Assembly: GCA_905331475.1 (NCBI GenBank)
Contig: CAJNYU010002922.1
Span: 1-64,000 of the forward strand
Source: Rotaria socialis
Lineage: Eukaryota > Rotifera > Eurotatoria > Philodinida > Philodinidae
Reading direction: 5' to 3'
DNA: 64,000 nt
Position 1 is the stretch's first letter, and every line of letters begins with the position of its first letter. Positions 1 to 13,166 of this stretch are shown piece after piece. The position numbers and the translations under genes were made by a program. The notes under the pieces were generated by a model. That model worked only from the letters and a program-made list of their open reading frames with translations, did no database searches and was not told the origin of the DNA.

Positions 1-2901
1 GCATCTATTCAGCATATATTTTTTTCTATTCTCGTATGCTGAGTAATGCAAACATACGGAAAAAGACAAACCGTAGGTATGATCAAATATGAAATTGATA
101 AATCAACAACAGTAGGCGGTGCGGATTATTACTGTTGTTTCTTATCTGTTATTTTGATCAATATGTATCTTTGTGTTCATGCGCTTCGCCTACTGAGTGC
201 GTAAACATAAATACTCCTAATATTCAATGCCGGAAAACAGCAAATAATTGTAATGTTCATTCAAGTGTTCATGAACATGCCTATACACACATATATTCAT
301 TTGGCTCGATCATTACGCTGGTTTCCGAGAATCGAACAAATTGCCACTGCGTAAATCCCCTCAAGAAAAAAATATTTTTATGTGCTATGTCAACTTTTTG
401 AATATAAGTGTACTATATAATATACAAAGTTTCAAATCTATTGGTTTCTCTCAGAGTCGTCATGTTGCAGAATTCAATTTTTATATAAAAATATAAGCAC
501 TTAGTTGTCATCATTCCGTTAGTCTAGGGTTCAGTGAATCGACTTTCGATGTCGATGAATCTTACTTGTTATTAAGATCAATAATTAGCTTTCATTATTT
601 CTTATTCATATTAAAGTATAAGCTCTGTCAAAGTCAAAGCAGATAAACGCACTCTCGTTTAATTATGAACTGAGAATCAAATATTTATAACTTCGAAAAC
701 TTTTCTTATATAAACGTATTTGTTCTGAAGATATTTGATCAACCGTTAGTTACCGTACTTCATTCTCATTGACTACAATAATTTATCTCTAATGAATAAC
801 ATTTAGTTTAATTTCGATTCTTCAGCATCATAATAGATAACACAATGTAATTTACATTACAATATTAATTATTGTTGAAATATATAATCGACTACAGATT
901 ATAGGTTGGAAATCGCAATTTTATTTTAGTAGCCCAATTATGAACATGAAATTATATATTATTTATAGTTTGCACTCATTTTATCAAATGTTTAAATGAC
1001 CTAGAAGAGTTTTTCTTTTGTTTCTTTTTCTAAGTTCATTTTCCGTCTAAATTACTCTATCGAATCTAAAATATTTGTTGAAGAGATAATTTGTGTTTTT
1101 ATTACTGTATGTTTCATAAAACAACATAAACACATACATTCTGAGAATCAAACTGAACCTTTAGTGCAAAAAAAAACATTGATCAATAAAACACATGAAA
1201 AACAAAATCATAGAATATTATGTTCGGGAGTATTAGTAACTGTTGTTTTAACGATGATCGTTTATTAATTGTAAACATACTATTGCCAGAATCGTTTATT
1301 TTAATATGAATGAAATGAATATTATAATGTGTCTACTAATATAACGACTACGTTACTCATAATCTTCTTTTTGCTAGAATAGGTTTGATGTAATTTGAAT
1401 GAAGACATTCAAAACATTCTTTAATTGTTCAAAATAAAATAAATATAGATTTCTCAATCGGTAGTCGTTATCATAATAGTTTACAAGTTTTCTTTGTTCC
1501 TTTGGTGAAACTTATTTATGAGTTAGATTAAGAAAATAAATTCATAAAGATTATATTTCATATGTAAACAAAATGAATGTTGAGAACTGGTAAGTTTTGT
1601 CTTGTTTATGTATTTTTGACTGTATTTCTTTATGTTTTTATGATTTAATTTATTGAAATGAACTCCATAAAAATAATGATGTAAACTGATGTTTTTTCAG
1701 CTTTTTCTGAAACTAAGAAGAGTTCTTGCTTGTTTTTGCTATACATAACAATGATGTCTACTAGTTTTCAACTTAGTATTCGCAACAATTGAAGAACGAT
1801 TTGCATACCATACTAAGTTGTAATTGAATGATTGGCAGCTATGCACAAAGATAGCTACCGATGAATCAATTACTCTCTTAGTTTGCTATGATTAGTTTAT
1901 TTGCATTATAAATAGCTTCGAGAATTTTCTTTCTTCAGTTTTTTTTACACATTTTATTACCTCTTTTATCGCCAAACGGAAGAAATTAAAGTGAGAGTAA
2001 ATATTTATCTGACATGCACAAAAGCTACTTTTCAGAACTATAGATTTTTTTTAGATATGACTAAAGTATAACGTCACATTTGATAAGCAAATAAGTGCAA
2101 GTATTTCTTTTACACAATAAATTCGGAAAAACTATTTTTTCTCGATAGTATCAATCAATTTTTGTCTAAATATAATTTATCTTTACTTCAAGTGTTTCAA
2201 ATGAAATTTTCATTTCAATGCTTTAACTTCTTTCCAGGATCAAATTACATAGAAGTATACAAAGAAAAATAATTCATTCTTTTTCTTTTCTACATTATAC
2301 AATTTTGCAAAAAGAAGAAATTCATTAAAATAGTTTCCTATTGCCACTTGAGTGCTGAACAAGGTTTATAAATTTTCTCTTCTTTTATGTAACATGACAA
2401 CAAGCGACCTCATATAGAGTAACAAATGTTGCCAAGCAATTGCTAAGCATGAGCACAAAGTAATGGCAGTCACACAGCTGTGCTCTATTTTTTTTTTATA
2501 AAATTGAATGCAAATAAGTTGCTCTTTTCAATAGTTCTCTCTTAGCAAAGTCGAAGTGATCGACAATTATTGCACTTATTAATTTGATGTATAATATTGC
2601 CTCGGAGGCAAGCTTTCGAAAAAGGATAACTGTCAATTACCATAACCAAACTAAATAAGGCGAGAAAAATTAATTCCGATCGAAGAAAATGAGCCGAGAA
2701 CATACTTATTCTCACCTTGTGTTCTTTTTTCTATTAAATCAGAACTACTTCTCATCTTACTTCTCTTTTATATTTGAAGTATTTTTCTATTTGTTGGCAT
2801 CCTACGTCGATGACGACAGTGGCAAACGCTTCGAAAGGTACTTAAAACGAAGAAATATATTTCTTTTTTTCAAACGTTTTAGCTCAAACAACAGTTGCAA
2901 C
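1..2901. other. Intergenic, upstream of the FANK1-like gene
   Basis: I see no supportable gene here. The stretch is very AT-rich with many stops in all frames. Short ORFs at 135-401 (Cys-rich by chance) and 2689-2964 (hydrophobic) lack splice context or family resemblance. The last hundred bases before 2902 are presumably promoter and 5' leader of the downstream gene. Confidence 0.6.
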
Positions 2902-4570
2902 ATGAGTAAGAAATCAATCTTCTCTTTTCTTTCATCATATAATCAATTAAAATTCTCATTATAATTTACAAAAACAAATTCTTTTTCTCTTTGGATTTAG
3001 CTACACGTCTAGAAAGACCATCAGCACCAAATGTGATCAATTCAAATCATTATTCAATTGAACTTGAATGGGAGCATGTTCGAATCCAAGATCAAGCACG
3101 ACCAAGAAATCGAAGATTGTTTGATGAAACAGGTGCAGCATATTCAGGTTCTTTAATTTATCTTCATCAACGTGAGAAAAAAATTGGTTCGATTTGGGAA
3201 AATATTTATAGGTATGCTATTTAAATATCTATTTAAATTTGTACATTTTGCTTTCTTAACAAAAATAGTGGATCAGCATTAAGATGCAAAATTGAAAATT
3301 TAAAACCACATACTCAATATGAATTTCGTATACAATGTAAATCAGGTTTGAATGGTGAACGTTCAGAATGGTCGCCGTCATTATTAGCTGAAACAACACC
3401 TGAACCTATGAATGGCGAAACAATTTTCAAAGCAATTGCTGCACCTGGAAAAGAACAACTTGAAAAACTAATCAATTTCTTGTAAGTGTATTATAGGAAT
3501 AATACTTTCAAAACAAAAAAGTAAAATAATCATTTTTGTTCGTATAGAGGCGAGGAACATGCTCTCTTAGAGCATCCAGATAAAGATGGAAATTTACCTT
3601 TAATGCATGCATGTGCAAAACTTGATATCAGGTCAGTCAATAGCTTTTCTTCTTCTTATAACTATTTAACTAGTTCAAAATATTTTTTTTAAGTAAAGTA
3701 GAATTACTGATCAAAGCTGGAGCAAATCTTAACAATTATATTAGTTCAGGCAAAACAGCGTATGTCTTTTATTTTCGCTATTGATTTTCGCAATATTGAT
3801 TTCACAAAAATTTAGATTAATGGTTGCAGCAAGCACTGGTTTCAGCAAAGCGTGTGCTCTACTCATTGAAAATGGTGCCAATATTTATAGTGTAGATCAA
3901 AATGGTAAAATATAATTACATTGAAAAATATTAATATCTACTGAGTTCATGTAGGTATAACTATTTTACATCATGCTATTGATAGCAAAAATTTCGATAC
4001 AGTTGCTGTAATAATAAAACAATTGAATCGTGAACAAGATGAAAAAATAAAAGATATTGAAATAAACAGAGCAGTCGGAACGAATAAATGGACTCCATTG
4101 TATCGAGCTGGTAGATATATAAAGAAAATTCTTGGACGCGGAAAGCGAAAGAGATTTTGTTTTTGTTATTTCTATTTCTATTTAGTGATTCATGATTGTA
4201 ATAAAGAAATTATCGAGCTACTGCTTAGAAATGGTGCCAATCCTGAATGTCAAGATAAATCAACATTTTCCACTGCTTTGCAAATGGCTGTTATTCGTGG
4301 CAATCTATTTACTACACAATTATTAGTAACTTATGGTGCTAATCCAAGATCGATGAGCAAAGTATAATTGAAAAACAAAACAAAAAGTCAGTTTCTATGA
4401 GAAATTATTTTATTTTATTTTTCTAGGTTAGTGGTAAAACTCTTCAAGAATTAGCTTCATCAACAAATAAAACAGTAAATAAACGTTTAATTAGTTAAAA
4501 TAACTTTATCGATTTTGTTTAGGATTTGATCAATTATGTTAATTCATTACCAGGTGCTCCAAGAATGTAA
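2902..4570 (+). CDS. FANK1: FANK1-like fibronectin type III plus ankyrin-repeat protein, 10 exons
   Basis: Exons read as 2902-2905, 3001-3211, 3269-3481, 3548-3631, 3694-3759, 3816-3904, 3955-4110, 4186-4361, 4427-4474 and 4523-4570. They close in frame to 364 aa, near the usual FANK1 length. The start is a tiny first exon (ATG plus one base before GTAAG), which gives MTTRLERPSAPNV. One FN3 domain comes first (PSAPNV, SIELEW, KPHTQYEFRIQCKSG), then about six ankyrin repeats (GNLPLMHACAK, GKTALMVAASTG, WTPLYRA, EIIELLLRNGANP, TALQMAVIRGN, LLVTYGANP). FN3 followed by ankyrins is the FANK1 architecture; in mammals FANK1 is a testis-enriched nuclear factor linked to spermatogenesis and apoptosis. 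The rotifer function is inferred only. Introns are 50-95 bp. A different FN3-ankyrin protein remains possible. Confidence 0.85.
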
Positions 4571-4655
4571 AAAGAAAAGAAACAAATCAACAAATGAAAT
4601 TCTGCTAGTGCAATCATTTTTTTCACCTGTTTCTCGATAAAAATGCTTGCGCGAG

Positions 4656-4686
4656 CGTGTGTGTGTGTGTGTGTGTGTTTGTGTGT
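4656..4686. repeat. (GT)n microsatellite
   Basis: Alternating GT run, slightly interrupted near its end, in the short region between two convergent genes, just past the FANK1-like stop. Confidence 0.9.
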
Positions 4687-4831
4687 CTGCACAAAATTGT
4701 TTACTAAGAGTTTTCATGTATGATAAGAAAGAGATTCTTTTTTTTCCTTAAATCTCGATAAAACTTCATATACAATAATTCTAATTCTAAACTGAGATGT
4801 CTATGTTTGTAAGTGAAGGATATATCTTATT

Positions 4832-5810
4832 TTATTGTTTTTTGCTTCTTAATTGTGTCGATAATAATGTTGTGCTGCTTTGTTTTAATTTTCCATAATT
4901 TATTGAATTATAACTCTTGCTTGTTGTTGTTGTTGTTGTTGTTGTTGTTGATGGCTGACCGAAAAATTTTATATCAGAACAAAGCTCTGGTAATGCATAA
5001 CGGCTCCATTGTCCATTTGATTCGCATCGTTTACAATGAGGTCCAAAAGCAAATGCATATATGGCAAACACAGTTGAAGGTCCATAAAGAGCGCCACCAT
5101 CCAATGGTTTTATTTCGCCCCATTCAGTTACTAAACGTGGATTAGCTCGTAGTAATTCTGCATCACATCGAACAGTTTCACATACAGTTAAAGGAGCCCA
5201 AAAGCCTAGCAAATCAAAAGAAATCAAAAAATTTTTCTTTATTTTTTTTTAATTTACCATCGCGACAAGTACGACAAAAACGAAGTCCTTCATGATCTGA
5301 ACGTCTTTCGTAAACAGCTGTTGATAAATCAGGAACAGTTTCACGTGGATCATCATCAAGAAACTTTTTACGATGATCAGGTTGTTCGACACGTAAACGA
5401 CGAAATTCAAATGGAACAACCATTTGTGTTTCAATTTCGTTAAGTAAATTAAGTGGACATGGCGCAAATGGTTGATCAACAATTGGATCTGTTATAGGTT
5501 TTTTTAATGAAGCATTATCAATATTTATTAATGGCGATGGAGTTGTTTGTTTTATATCGATATAAGAAAGTGGTATCGGTTCAAAAGCAAAATCAGATGA
5601 TGATGATGAGGACAAACGTTTTCCATTCAGCATACGTAAATTTCGAACAAATAACCCAGATGATGAATGATTATTTGTTAACGATGCATCATCTTGAGAT
5701 TGTTGAATCATATTTGTATCAATAATGATACATGCTGGTATTGACCAAATTTTATCTACATGAATCAGTACTAACAATAGTATCATAACATCAAACAAGT
5801 TCGACGACAT
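4832..5810 (-). CDS. Unrecognised secreted Cys-containing protein, 2 exons
   Basis: Exons 5258-5810 and 4832-5205 join in frame (phase 1, 52-bp intron) to 308 aa. I chose the ATG at 5810 because it starts a signal peptide (MSSNLFDVMILLLVLIHVDK, then IWSIPA). An earlier in-frame ATG would only add a non-signal extension. A Ser/Asn-rich linker follows, including a run of six Ser, then a compact C-terminal region with regularly placed Cys (FCRTCRDGFWAPLTVC, VRCDAELL, GPHCKRC, PELCSD). After it comes a poly-Thr tract coded by the TTG/CAA repeat, and a basic tail. The spacing suggests disulfides in an extracellular domain. I do not recognise the family. It is convergent with the FANK1-like gene, about 260 bp apart. 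The tail past the Thr tract is low complexity. Confidence 0.7.
4921..4950. repeat. (TTG)n trinucleotide repeat, coding poly-Thr on the minus strand
   Basis: Ten uninterrupted TTG units. Read on the minus strand in the frame of the secreted protein they give a Thr homopolymer near its C-terminus. Confidence 0.9.
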
Positions 5811-8274
5811 GATTAATAAAATGAAGAAGTGATTGATGCAACTACTTTTATTCTGTACGAAAAAGTGAGATGTATAAAGGAAGAACAACAAAGCAGAAAG
5901 GTATTAAGCTTTTCAACGACGATAGACGATAGAGATTAACTAACGCATAGTGTTTACCGATCGGTTCATGCAATCAATTGGTGCGAGACAAAAATACATG
6001 GGATGTTTTATGCTTAATCTCTTTTCACTTGTTGTTGTCAACGATGACGAAATCGATCAATATAGAATCCGATAAGCACTACTTTTCTATTGTCTACAAT
6101 ACATCATACAATTCAATAAATATTGAGAATAAACTTTCAACTTTTTCGTCGTAGAATATTGTATGTCGCTTATGCGACTATTAAATATGAATAAATTTGT
6201 ATTATTTTGCACAGTAATTTTTTTTTATATAAGTTTTTCTTATGTGATAACACAAAAACTTATGTAATGTTTTTGAAAAGAAAACAGAAAAGGAAAAATT
6301 ATTCAAAATTTCAACTAGATCCAATCGATTCAAATTACAACAAGACTTCAAATCAAAATCATATTGATAAATAATACTCATTTGAGCAATAGAAATTTCA
6401 AGTATTAGTTTCGTTTCATCAATGGAGTATTACTATTCTATTACGTTTCTAATGTTACTTTATTTTCTACATAGAAACTCATTAAAACTGATTTCGAGGT
6501 TGTCTAACAAACAATTTTCTCACGAAAATACTTATAATAAAATTTGATGATTTTTAATTTTTTTATATTCAATTACTGGTCTCACTCTTGTCAATGAAAA
6601 TTCGAATCGAAAATCAATTTCCTTGTGTCGAATAAGTTTAAAAACGAAAAAAAATATTACAGTAGTTTTACTAGCTGAATGTGTATTTCTGCAAGAGATT
6701 TCAGCCAACGCATTCGAAAATATTTATTTAATATGGACATTTGATCGTGAAAAATGATTAGAAAATGAACCTATTATCGATAGAAATAAAAGAAGAATAA
6801 AACCTAGTGATGATTATTGGCGTTTAGTTATTTGTAGAAAATTGTTTTCGTTTCTGTTTTTGTGCATAAAAAGGCATGATCATATCAATAAAAATATTAG
6901 TGTTTTCGTAATAGAGTCTTCATTGCTTTTCACAGTCATACAATAGGATCAACTGAATCTTTTTTTGCTTTCAATTCGATTTTCTACATTAAACATATTC
7001 GAATAATGTATATAAACAGTACATATCACTAGTATTTTTCTAATCATAAGAAAATGTAAAATAAGTGATGTTTTATTCGATGGAAGTTTTATATTCCATT
7101 GGTGACATTGAAAACAATTCTCAACAATTAAGAAATGTAAGAACTTGACGCTTGAGACATTCTGTAATTATAATAAATAGAATATCTTCTACTTGCCTTC
7201 ACGCAAGATTATATAATATATACATGACTCTGAGTAATCTTTAATAAAGATAATAACAAGCATATGTACTAGATATAATATTTGAATTGATCGGTTGGTA
7301 AACGATTATTCAACAAAAAAAACATGGAATTCTTCTTAGGGTAATTACCAATACTGTCTCATGATGAATGCCGTAGCTGAGAAAATATGAAATGAGAAAG
7401 ATCTTATTCAATCAAGACAAACCTTGAGAGGTGCATTACTTGATTGGCCGAGAATGATATAGAATGTTCTATAGTCAGCTCTTTTAAAATTACTTTAACT
7501 GAAATTAATTAGAATTTAGTAGATTTGTGGATGAGTAAAATATTTCCGTTCACAGGTATCAAAACTTTTTAATTTTCTCAATTTAGTTTTCGTTTCTTGT
7601 TGAAATTGTGTCACCATCATCTTCTTCTGTACAGTTCCTTGAATGCTGTTGAATTTGCGACTCATCAAGATCGAATGTTTTTTCTTTTTCCAACATATGA
7701 AGTTTTCTCTGCATAGATATTTCAGAGAACAGTAGATTGAAAAGGTTTCATTTTTTTTTCAATTCGAAGTTTGTATTGGATGAGATGGACAGTGTGAACA
7801 ATAGCTACTCTACTCATATTTGTTTTTGTTTTAATATTTAACATGATCTAAGATAATCATGGACGACTTACACGAGTATTTCATGGCAATTTTCTTCAAG
7901 TTTTATGATATAGAAGTAGTTGATGATCCGAAAAGAGTCAAAAGATTAATTGTACAATCTGATAAGAGATTTAAGTAAGATTGTTGGAGTTATTAGTTTC
8001 AACATTTTTGTTGCTCTTAACTATTTCTATTTCTGGTGCTTCACAATTACATGGAAAAACTAATTACAATTGGTTGTATATTGCTGACTAAAAACTTCCT
8101 CAATTGATATATATACATGGTGAAACTAAGTATTAGAAATTTAATTTTGTTAGATTTTGATTATTCACTGGGGTGTTTTTCTATGCCTTCTATCATTAAA
8201 AAAAAAAGCAAAATGAAAATGAAAAATAGTTTTATTTGCCGAAAAACTAACAGAAAACAGCATTAAAAATACAA
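5811..8274. other. Intergenic, no gene seen
   Basis: AT-rich DNA between two minus-strand genes. No ORF has splice context or family resemblance, and I saw no TIR pair. The part next to 5810 should hold the promoter of the secreted-protein gene. Confidence 0.55.
8231..8236 (-). other. Likely polyadenylation signal of EIF1AD
   Basis: TTTATT on the plus strand is AATAAA on the minus strand, about 40 bases past the EIF1AD stop. Confidence 0.5.
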
Positions 8275-9713
8275 TCACAACTGTTGCATGAGTTTATCTT
8301 CTGATGGATTGATTGTAGCTTCTTCTTCGTCTTCGTCTTCTGAACTTTCAGACGGTGGCATCATGTCATCTTTTAGTGCGACATCATTATGTTCTGCTTC
8401 TTGAACAACTTGAAATTCTTTGGGCCTAAATAAAAGTTTTAATAAAATATAAATAACTTTTTCTATTGACTCACCAACAATTTTGTGATCGAATATATTT
8501 AATATTATCTTTCAGTAAAATTTGCACAATTTCTGCTTTTACTTTATCGCCTTCTTCGATATCTTCTACGAGTACATAATCACCTAATTGAAAATAAAAT
8601 TACATTTTAGAGAGAACAAAAAACAAACAAACCTCGTTTAATAAAAATCGTCTGACGAAATTTCGTTGGCATACTGACGAGAAATATCGATCCACTAGGA
8701 GTTACTACTTCGTGCAAATTATTTCCGCGAGGAGCAATAATCTAAAAGAAAATGAATTTTTAATATACTAATAAAAATGATTAAAAGTAAGATTCAATTC
8801 AATTGCTGTGATTGAAAAATCACTTATATTAGTACGATTATAGTCTGATTCTTACACAAGTCAGTTAGTTCAACTACCCGAAAGTACTTGCTGTTTTTCA
8901 TTTATTTAGCATTCTTTATGTGTTGTAATGTAATGATTTGACTTTCTCTTCTTGAAAAAATGCTGAAAACTAACTCTAAGTGAAAATATGAATTGAAATA
9001 GTGTCTGATAGTTGAATACTTATCCAGTTTTATTCTATATAGAAATTTGAATATCAAATTCTCTTTACATTTATCATAACGTATTCATACACTTTATAAT
9101 ACGAAGAAAAGCAAACTTCTTATTTGAGTACTACCTCCACTGGAGCTAAACAAGAATCGTAGTTAAAAGAATTGAAAATAAGATATATTATCACTCGCTA
9201 TAGCGTGGCGTCTGACAGGATGATTTGTTTTAAATTAATCTTTTTCGTAACTTAATAAAAAGACACTACTGAAAATAGATGGCCATTCTTTTTTTAGATA
9301 TCAAACGTGCTGTCTTATTTCTTTTCATAGTAAATAAGAAACAAAAACATTTGCCAAACAATTCACTACGGCATTTTTTTTCTACACAAGTAAATTAAGA
9401 GAATCAGAACTGATTGAATTGACTAGAGAATAGTTTTTTGATAAATATCTGGCAAACAGTAGCATAATCGAGAGTTCAAAATTGTATACATTTGCTATAA
9501 ATCTGATCCAAGATCAATTTTTCACATTTAAGAGTCATTATTTTTTTTTATAGATAACAGAAGACATAGAAGTAATTAATAGAATATCTACTTTTAACTT
9601 AAAAAGACAACTCATCGTATATTTACCTTAACAATATAATGTTTCTCATCGGGTAATTGATAACGTTGAAGTGCTTCATTTACGACATATTTCTTTTTTG
9701 TAGTAACTGACAT
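8275..9713 (-). CDS. EIF1AD: EIF1AD-type S1/eIF1A-like RNA-binding protein, 4 exons
   Basis: Exons 9627-9713, 8633-8741, 8475-8583 and 8275-8425 sum to 456 nt, exactly 151 aa plus stop. The N-terminal part is an S1/OB fold of eIF1A type: LPDEKHYIVKIIAPRGNNLH, GSIFLVSMPTKFRQTIFIKR, then GDYVLVEDIEEGDKVKAEIV. The C-terminus is acidic (PSESSEDEDEEE), typical of EIF1AD. The family is small, conserved, nuclear or ribosome-associated and poorly characterised; it is homologous to translation factor eIF1A but distinct. Introns 2 and 3 are about 50 bp, but intron 1 (8742-9626) is 885 bp, with no ORF or TIR that I could find. The same-strand neighbour USP22 ends about 290 bp upstream of this ATG. Confidence 0.92.
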
Positions 9714-9950
9714 ATTTTTTTATATTGAAATATGTTTTTCATTAATCTAAAGAGAAATATATATATATGTATATATATGCACACAAACACAAACATTTCA
9801 TATAAGTTTATTTTTTCTCAATTGTTGCTGAGCAAAATTCATCTGATTGTCCAAAAAAAAAAGAGAGAAAGACTTATTGAAAACAAAAAGAGTAAAGAAG
9901 ACACAACAAATCTGAACAGAGAATGAATAACCAACATTCAGAGAAGAAGG

Positions 9951-9989
9951 GAAAGAGAGAGAGAGAGAGATAGAGAGAGAGAAATCAAG
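9951..9989. repeat. (GA)n microsatellite
   Basis: Imperfect GA run between the EIF1AD start and the USP22 stop. Confidence 0.85.
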
Positions 9990-10007
9990 AATATAAGAGA
10001 AATGAAA

Positions 10008-13000
10008 TCAGTTCGTTGGATTCACCATATTACGTTGATAGAATAGAAGATAACTACAGGAAACAAAATATAAGAAAATTAATCAAGAATAATAAATATA
10101 TTCATTTCAACAAACCATTCACTTTTAAATACTTCTTCAGCGGATACTTCACATACACAGTGATCATCACATCGAAACCTAAAAATATATTCTTCTGTTA
10201 TTTATTAAAAGAAAATATTATTGAATATCACCATCGATTTTGTAATTGAAGTTTAACATAACACATATAATGTCCTGTTTCCACAGATGAACCAAAATGA
10301 CTGATAACAGCAAATAAATAATATTTATTATTTTCTTTAGACAAATTTATTATTGTCATATATGGTGTTAAATCAAGTTCATCAGGAAACGATATGTGTG
10401 CAGAGATTTTTTTACGCATTTTTGATCGAGATTTTTTGATATATTGAAAACGCTAAACGGCAATAAATATTTTTTTTAATTAAAGAAATTATCATATTCA
10501 TTTATTTATTATTTTACTTTAAGATGAAAACAAGCAACTATTGGTGCTTGTGATATGGTTAATTTTATATTTGCTGTCATTGACATTTGACATTTATCAC
10601 AGTAAAAATTACTTAATGCTTCGGAATGTGTAAACCTTGAATAAAACAAAAAAAAAACAATTTATCTCGTATTTTAATTCATAGTAACTTGATCATACCT
10701 CCATAAACAATTTTCTAGAGAAAACGATGATGATGGAAATAATTCGTCTGCAAATAGATTATTAAAAAAATATGAATAAAATAATGGCTTTCTTTCTTTT
10801 TCTTCTAATATTTATCTCAAATTTATTATGGTAATTTATAATCTGAATTTATTTTTCTGCATTTGAATATTCAATCTTGATGCAAGCAATAGATGTACTT
10901 TGCGAACTAACTGTTAATGAATTTTATTTAAATAGACTTGCCACGAACAAAATTTATCATTAATTATAAGAACAAGAAATTTTTGTCATGAATGACAGTA
11001 AAAATTTTGCCATATTTATATGGTTTATGAAGAAATTCCCTCTTGAATTTTCTCGAATAGATTTAGATTCTAACTAAAATAATCTGTAAAAGTAATGAGA
11101 AATATTTATAAGAGAAAATTAGATGCAATCTACTGTCAACAGTTCGTCTAATTTGATTGAAATTCTTCTTTAAGACGATCATACATACCGTTTGATGATG
11201 ATAATGGCAATTGAAGAGATATATCTCGAACAAGGTCATTTTTTTTCGATACAGATCTAGGTAAAAGAAAAGCAAATTCATTAATAATTAAAGAGATTTT
11301 TTCTATAAAATTTCAATTGATCGAAAGAATATTTAGGGTCTATTTGTCTCTATGAAAATAAACGTTAAATTATTTTTATACTGAATATTACTGAAAGAAA
11401 ATTTTTATTTTTTATGTAAATGAACTTTTGAATTGTATCAAATCAGTAAATCTTTCTAGTTTATAATAAATTTCAAGGAAAAAAACATTATTCAATTATA
11501 TAGACCTCAATAAGAATAAAAAGCGCCTAGAAAAATTTTTCCTCAAATAACTTTAGGAAATTTAGTGTTCATGTCACAAACATGTAAACGTAAGCAGAAG
11601 GCATTGAAGAGTTTAGAGAATCCTATGAAAACATCGGACAAAGAGCATGTAAATATTATCTAAACGATGCACAGTCAATACTAGTCGGATATAATGAAAA
11701 GAGAACATAGATGTTAAATGAAATTCTTTATTTATAATAGGGCTTATAGAGTCATTTTATTGACAAAATTTCAGATAGCAATGAGATCATTAATTTTTTT
11801 TGCTATTTCTTGCAACTTGAAATAAATTCAGTAAAATTTTCATAAGCGGAGACACAATACATCGTTTCAACATGTTGACTACGTTAAATGCAAAAGGACA
11901 GCTAATTTCAGATTATTGAACTGAGTTATAATAGAGAAATTGTTACTTGCCCACATTGAGAACATATTATTTCAGATTGAAGAGCACCTTTGAAAAATCG
12001 ATCAATAATACATGAACAAGATTTTTCGTCATTCTCTATAAAAACAAAATAGCACTTAACGATAAGAAATAAAATGCAATGAAAGTTTTTCTAACTCTCA
12101 TCATTTGAATTTTGTGAATGTATTATGTTAAATAAAGCCATAAGTAATTCTTGTGCATCTTGTTCTTCGAAGCCGGCTAAATGATTTTCATGTGTCCAAA
12201 TCAAATACAACAGCTGTGAAGGAACAAATGGTTCATTGGTTGTTTGTCCATGGTGAACCTTTTTTTTGTATTGAAATTTTTATTTAAATATTAACAGTAA
12301 AAATTATTCAAAAACTTACATGGTGATATAAACAACGTAATTGACACATTATACAATTATTTAATACATGATTAGTATCTTTTGATTCACAATAATGTTG
12401 TTTTTCCGAAAGAAAACAATCGCGAAGAACTATAAAATAAAAATTGAAATCAATTTATAAACGAATTATATATCTCTTTACCAGGAGCATGAACGAAAGC
12501 TTGCAAAACACTATTCATAAAACATGTATTACCGAGATTAAGAAGTCCACAAATGCCTTTTAAAATGAACAAAAGTAAATTTTTAGTTTTAGCTCCAGCT
12601 AATTGAATTCACCTCCAATCGCTAATGATGAAGGTGAAATATTTGATGGGCTTTGTTGAAGTAAAATAATTTTTCGTCTTGCACGTTCAAAAACTGAATC
12701 ATACTGAACATCACTACATATATAACAATGAACAAAAAGACGTTTTATATCAATTGCAAGTGGATGTGAACATAGTCGAGCATGATGTTGAGCATGATGA
12801 CGACAAAAACATAATGAACAATCTAAGCAAATACGACATTGTTCATCCAAGCCACATTCACAACATTTGGCTATCTAAATTTAATTTTACTATGATACTA
12901 AACAAAAATTACTGAAAAGAAAATATTTATACTCGATTTTTATTAAGAAGCGATTGCAAATGTGTAAAGCAGCTTGTATGTTGTATGCGATATTTTTGTT

Positions 13001-13166
13001 TAAGTTTTTCAATTTCTGGACATGAAAATTTATGTAAACGTGTTTGTACAACAACATTTGGACTATTCGAAGCATTTGTAGTCGAACAAACTGAACGAGG
13101 TGGTGATGATACTAGTCCCATTGATGAAAATGATGATGATGATGAAGTTGAAGATAATTCAATCAT
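10008..13166 (-). CDS. USP22: USP22/nonstop-type ubiquitin-specific protease
   Basis: About 12 exons and 510 aa. Predicted to be the SAGA-type histone deubiquitinase. An N-terminal zf-UBP has CCECGLDEQCRICLDC, then Cys/His pairs up to YICSDVQYD, within 12.6-12.9 kb. The catalytic domain follows. The Cys box is GLLNLGNTCFMNSVLQAF at 12.5 kb. Next come IWTHENHLAGFEEQDAQELL, zinc-ribbon pairs CSQC and CDKC, the His box FGSSVETGHYMCYVK at 10.25 kb and FRCDDHC at 10.15 kb. The last exon (10008-10053) supplies YLLFYQR and the stop; ending at the previous exon's read-through stop would lose this conserved strand. The order SAGA-like CSCIIDRFFKGALQSEI, DISLQLPL and IVACFHLKRF matches USP22/27/51. Intron 11257-11950 has a GC-AG boundary. 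Start ATG 13166; the N-terminus is Ser-rich. Confidence 0.9.
11257..11950 (-). other. GC-AG intron in the USP22 gene
   Basis: The minus-strand donor reads TGG|GCAAGT and the acceptor CTAG. Only this GC donor, in its optimal GCAAGT context, keeps the frame (CSQCG then SVSKKNDLVRDISLQLPL). The adjacent GT would bring a stop after a few codons. Confidence 0.7.

Noticed and set aside
310..360. tRNA-like B-box (GTTCGATTC) on the minus strand
   Set aside because: No A-box or cloverleaf could be found at the proper distance.
2689..2964. Hydrophobic ORF overlapping the first exon of the FANK1-like gene
   Set aside because: The tiny exon ATGA|GTAAG joined to 3001 gives a better start, and the ORF itself is AT-driven Phe/Leu/Tyr composition.
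10079..10115. USP22 ending by reading straight through into FVEMNIFIILD and a stop
   Set aside because: A GT donor after SE and the acceptor CCTGTAG lead in frame to YLLFYQR, the conserved final strand of USP enzymes, so the read-through is intronic.
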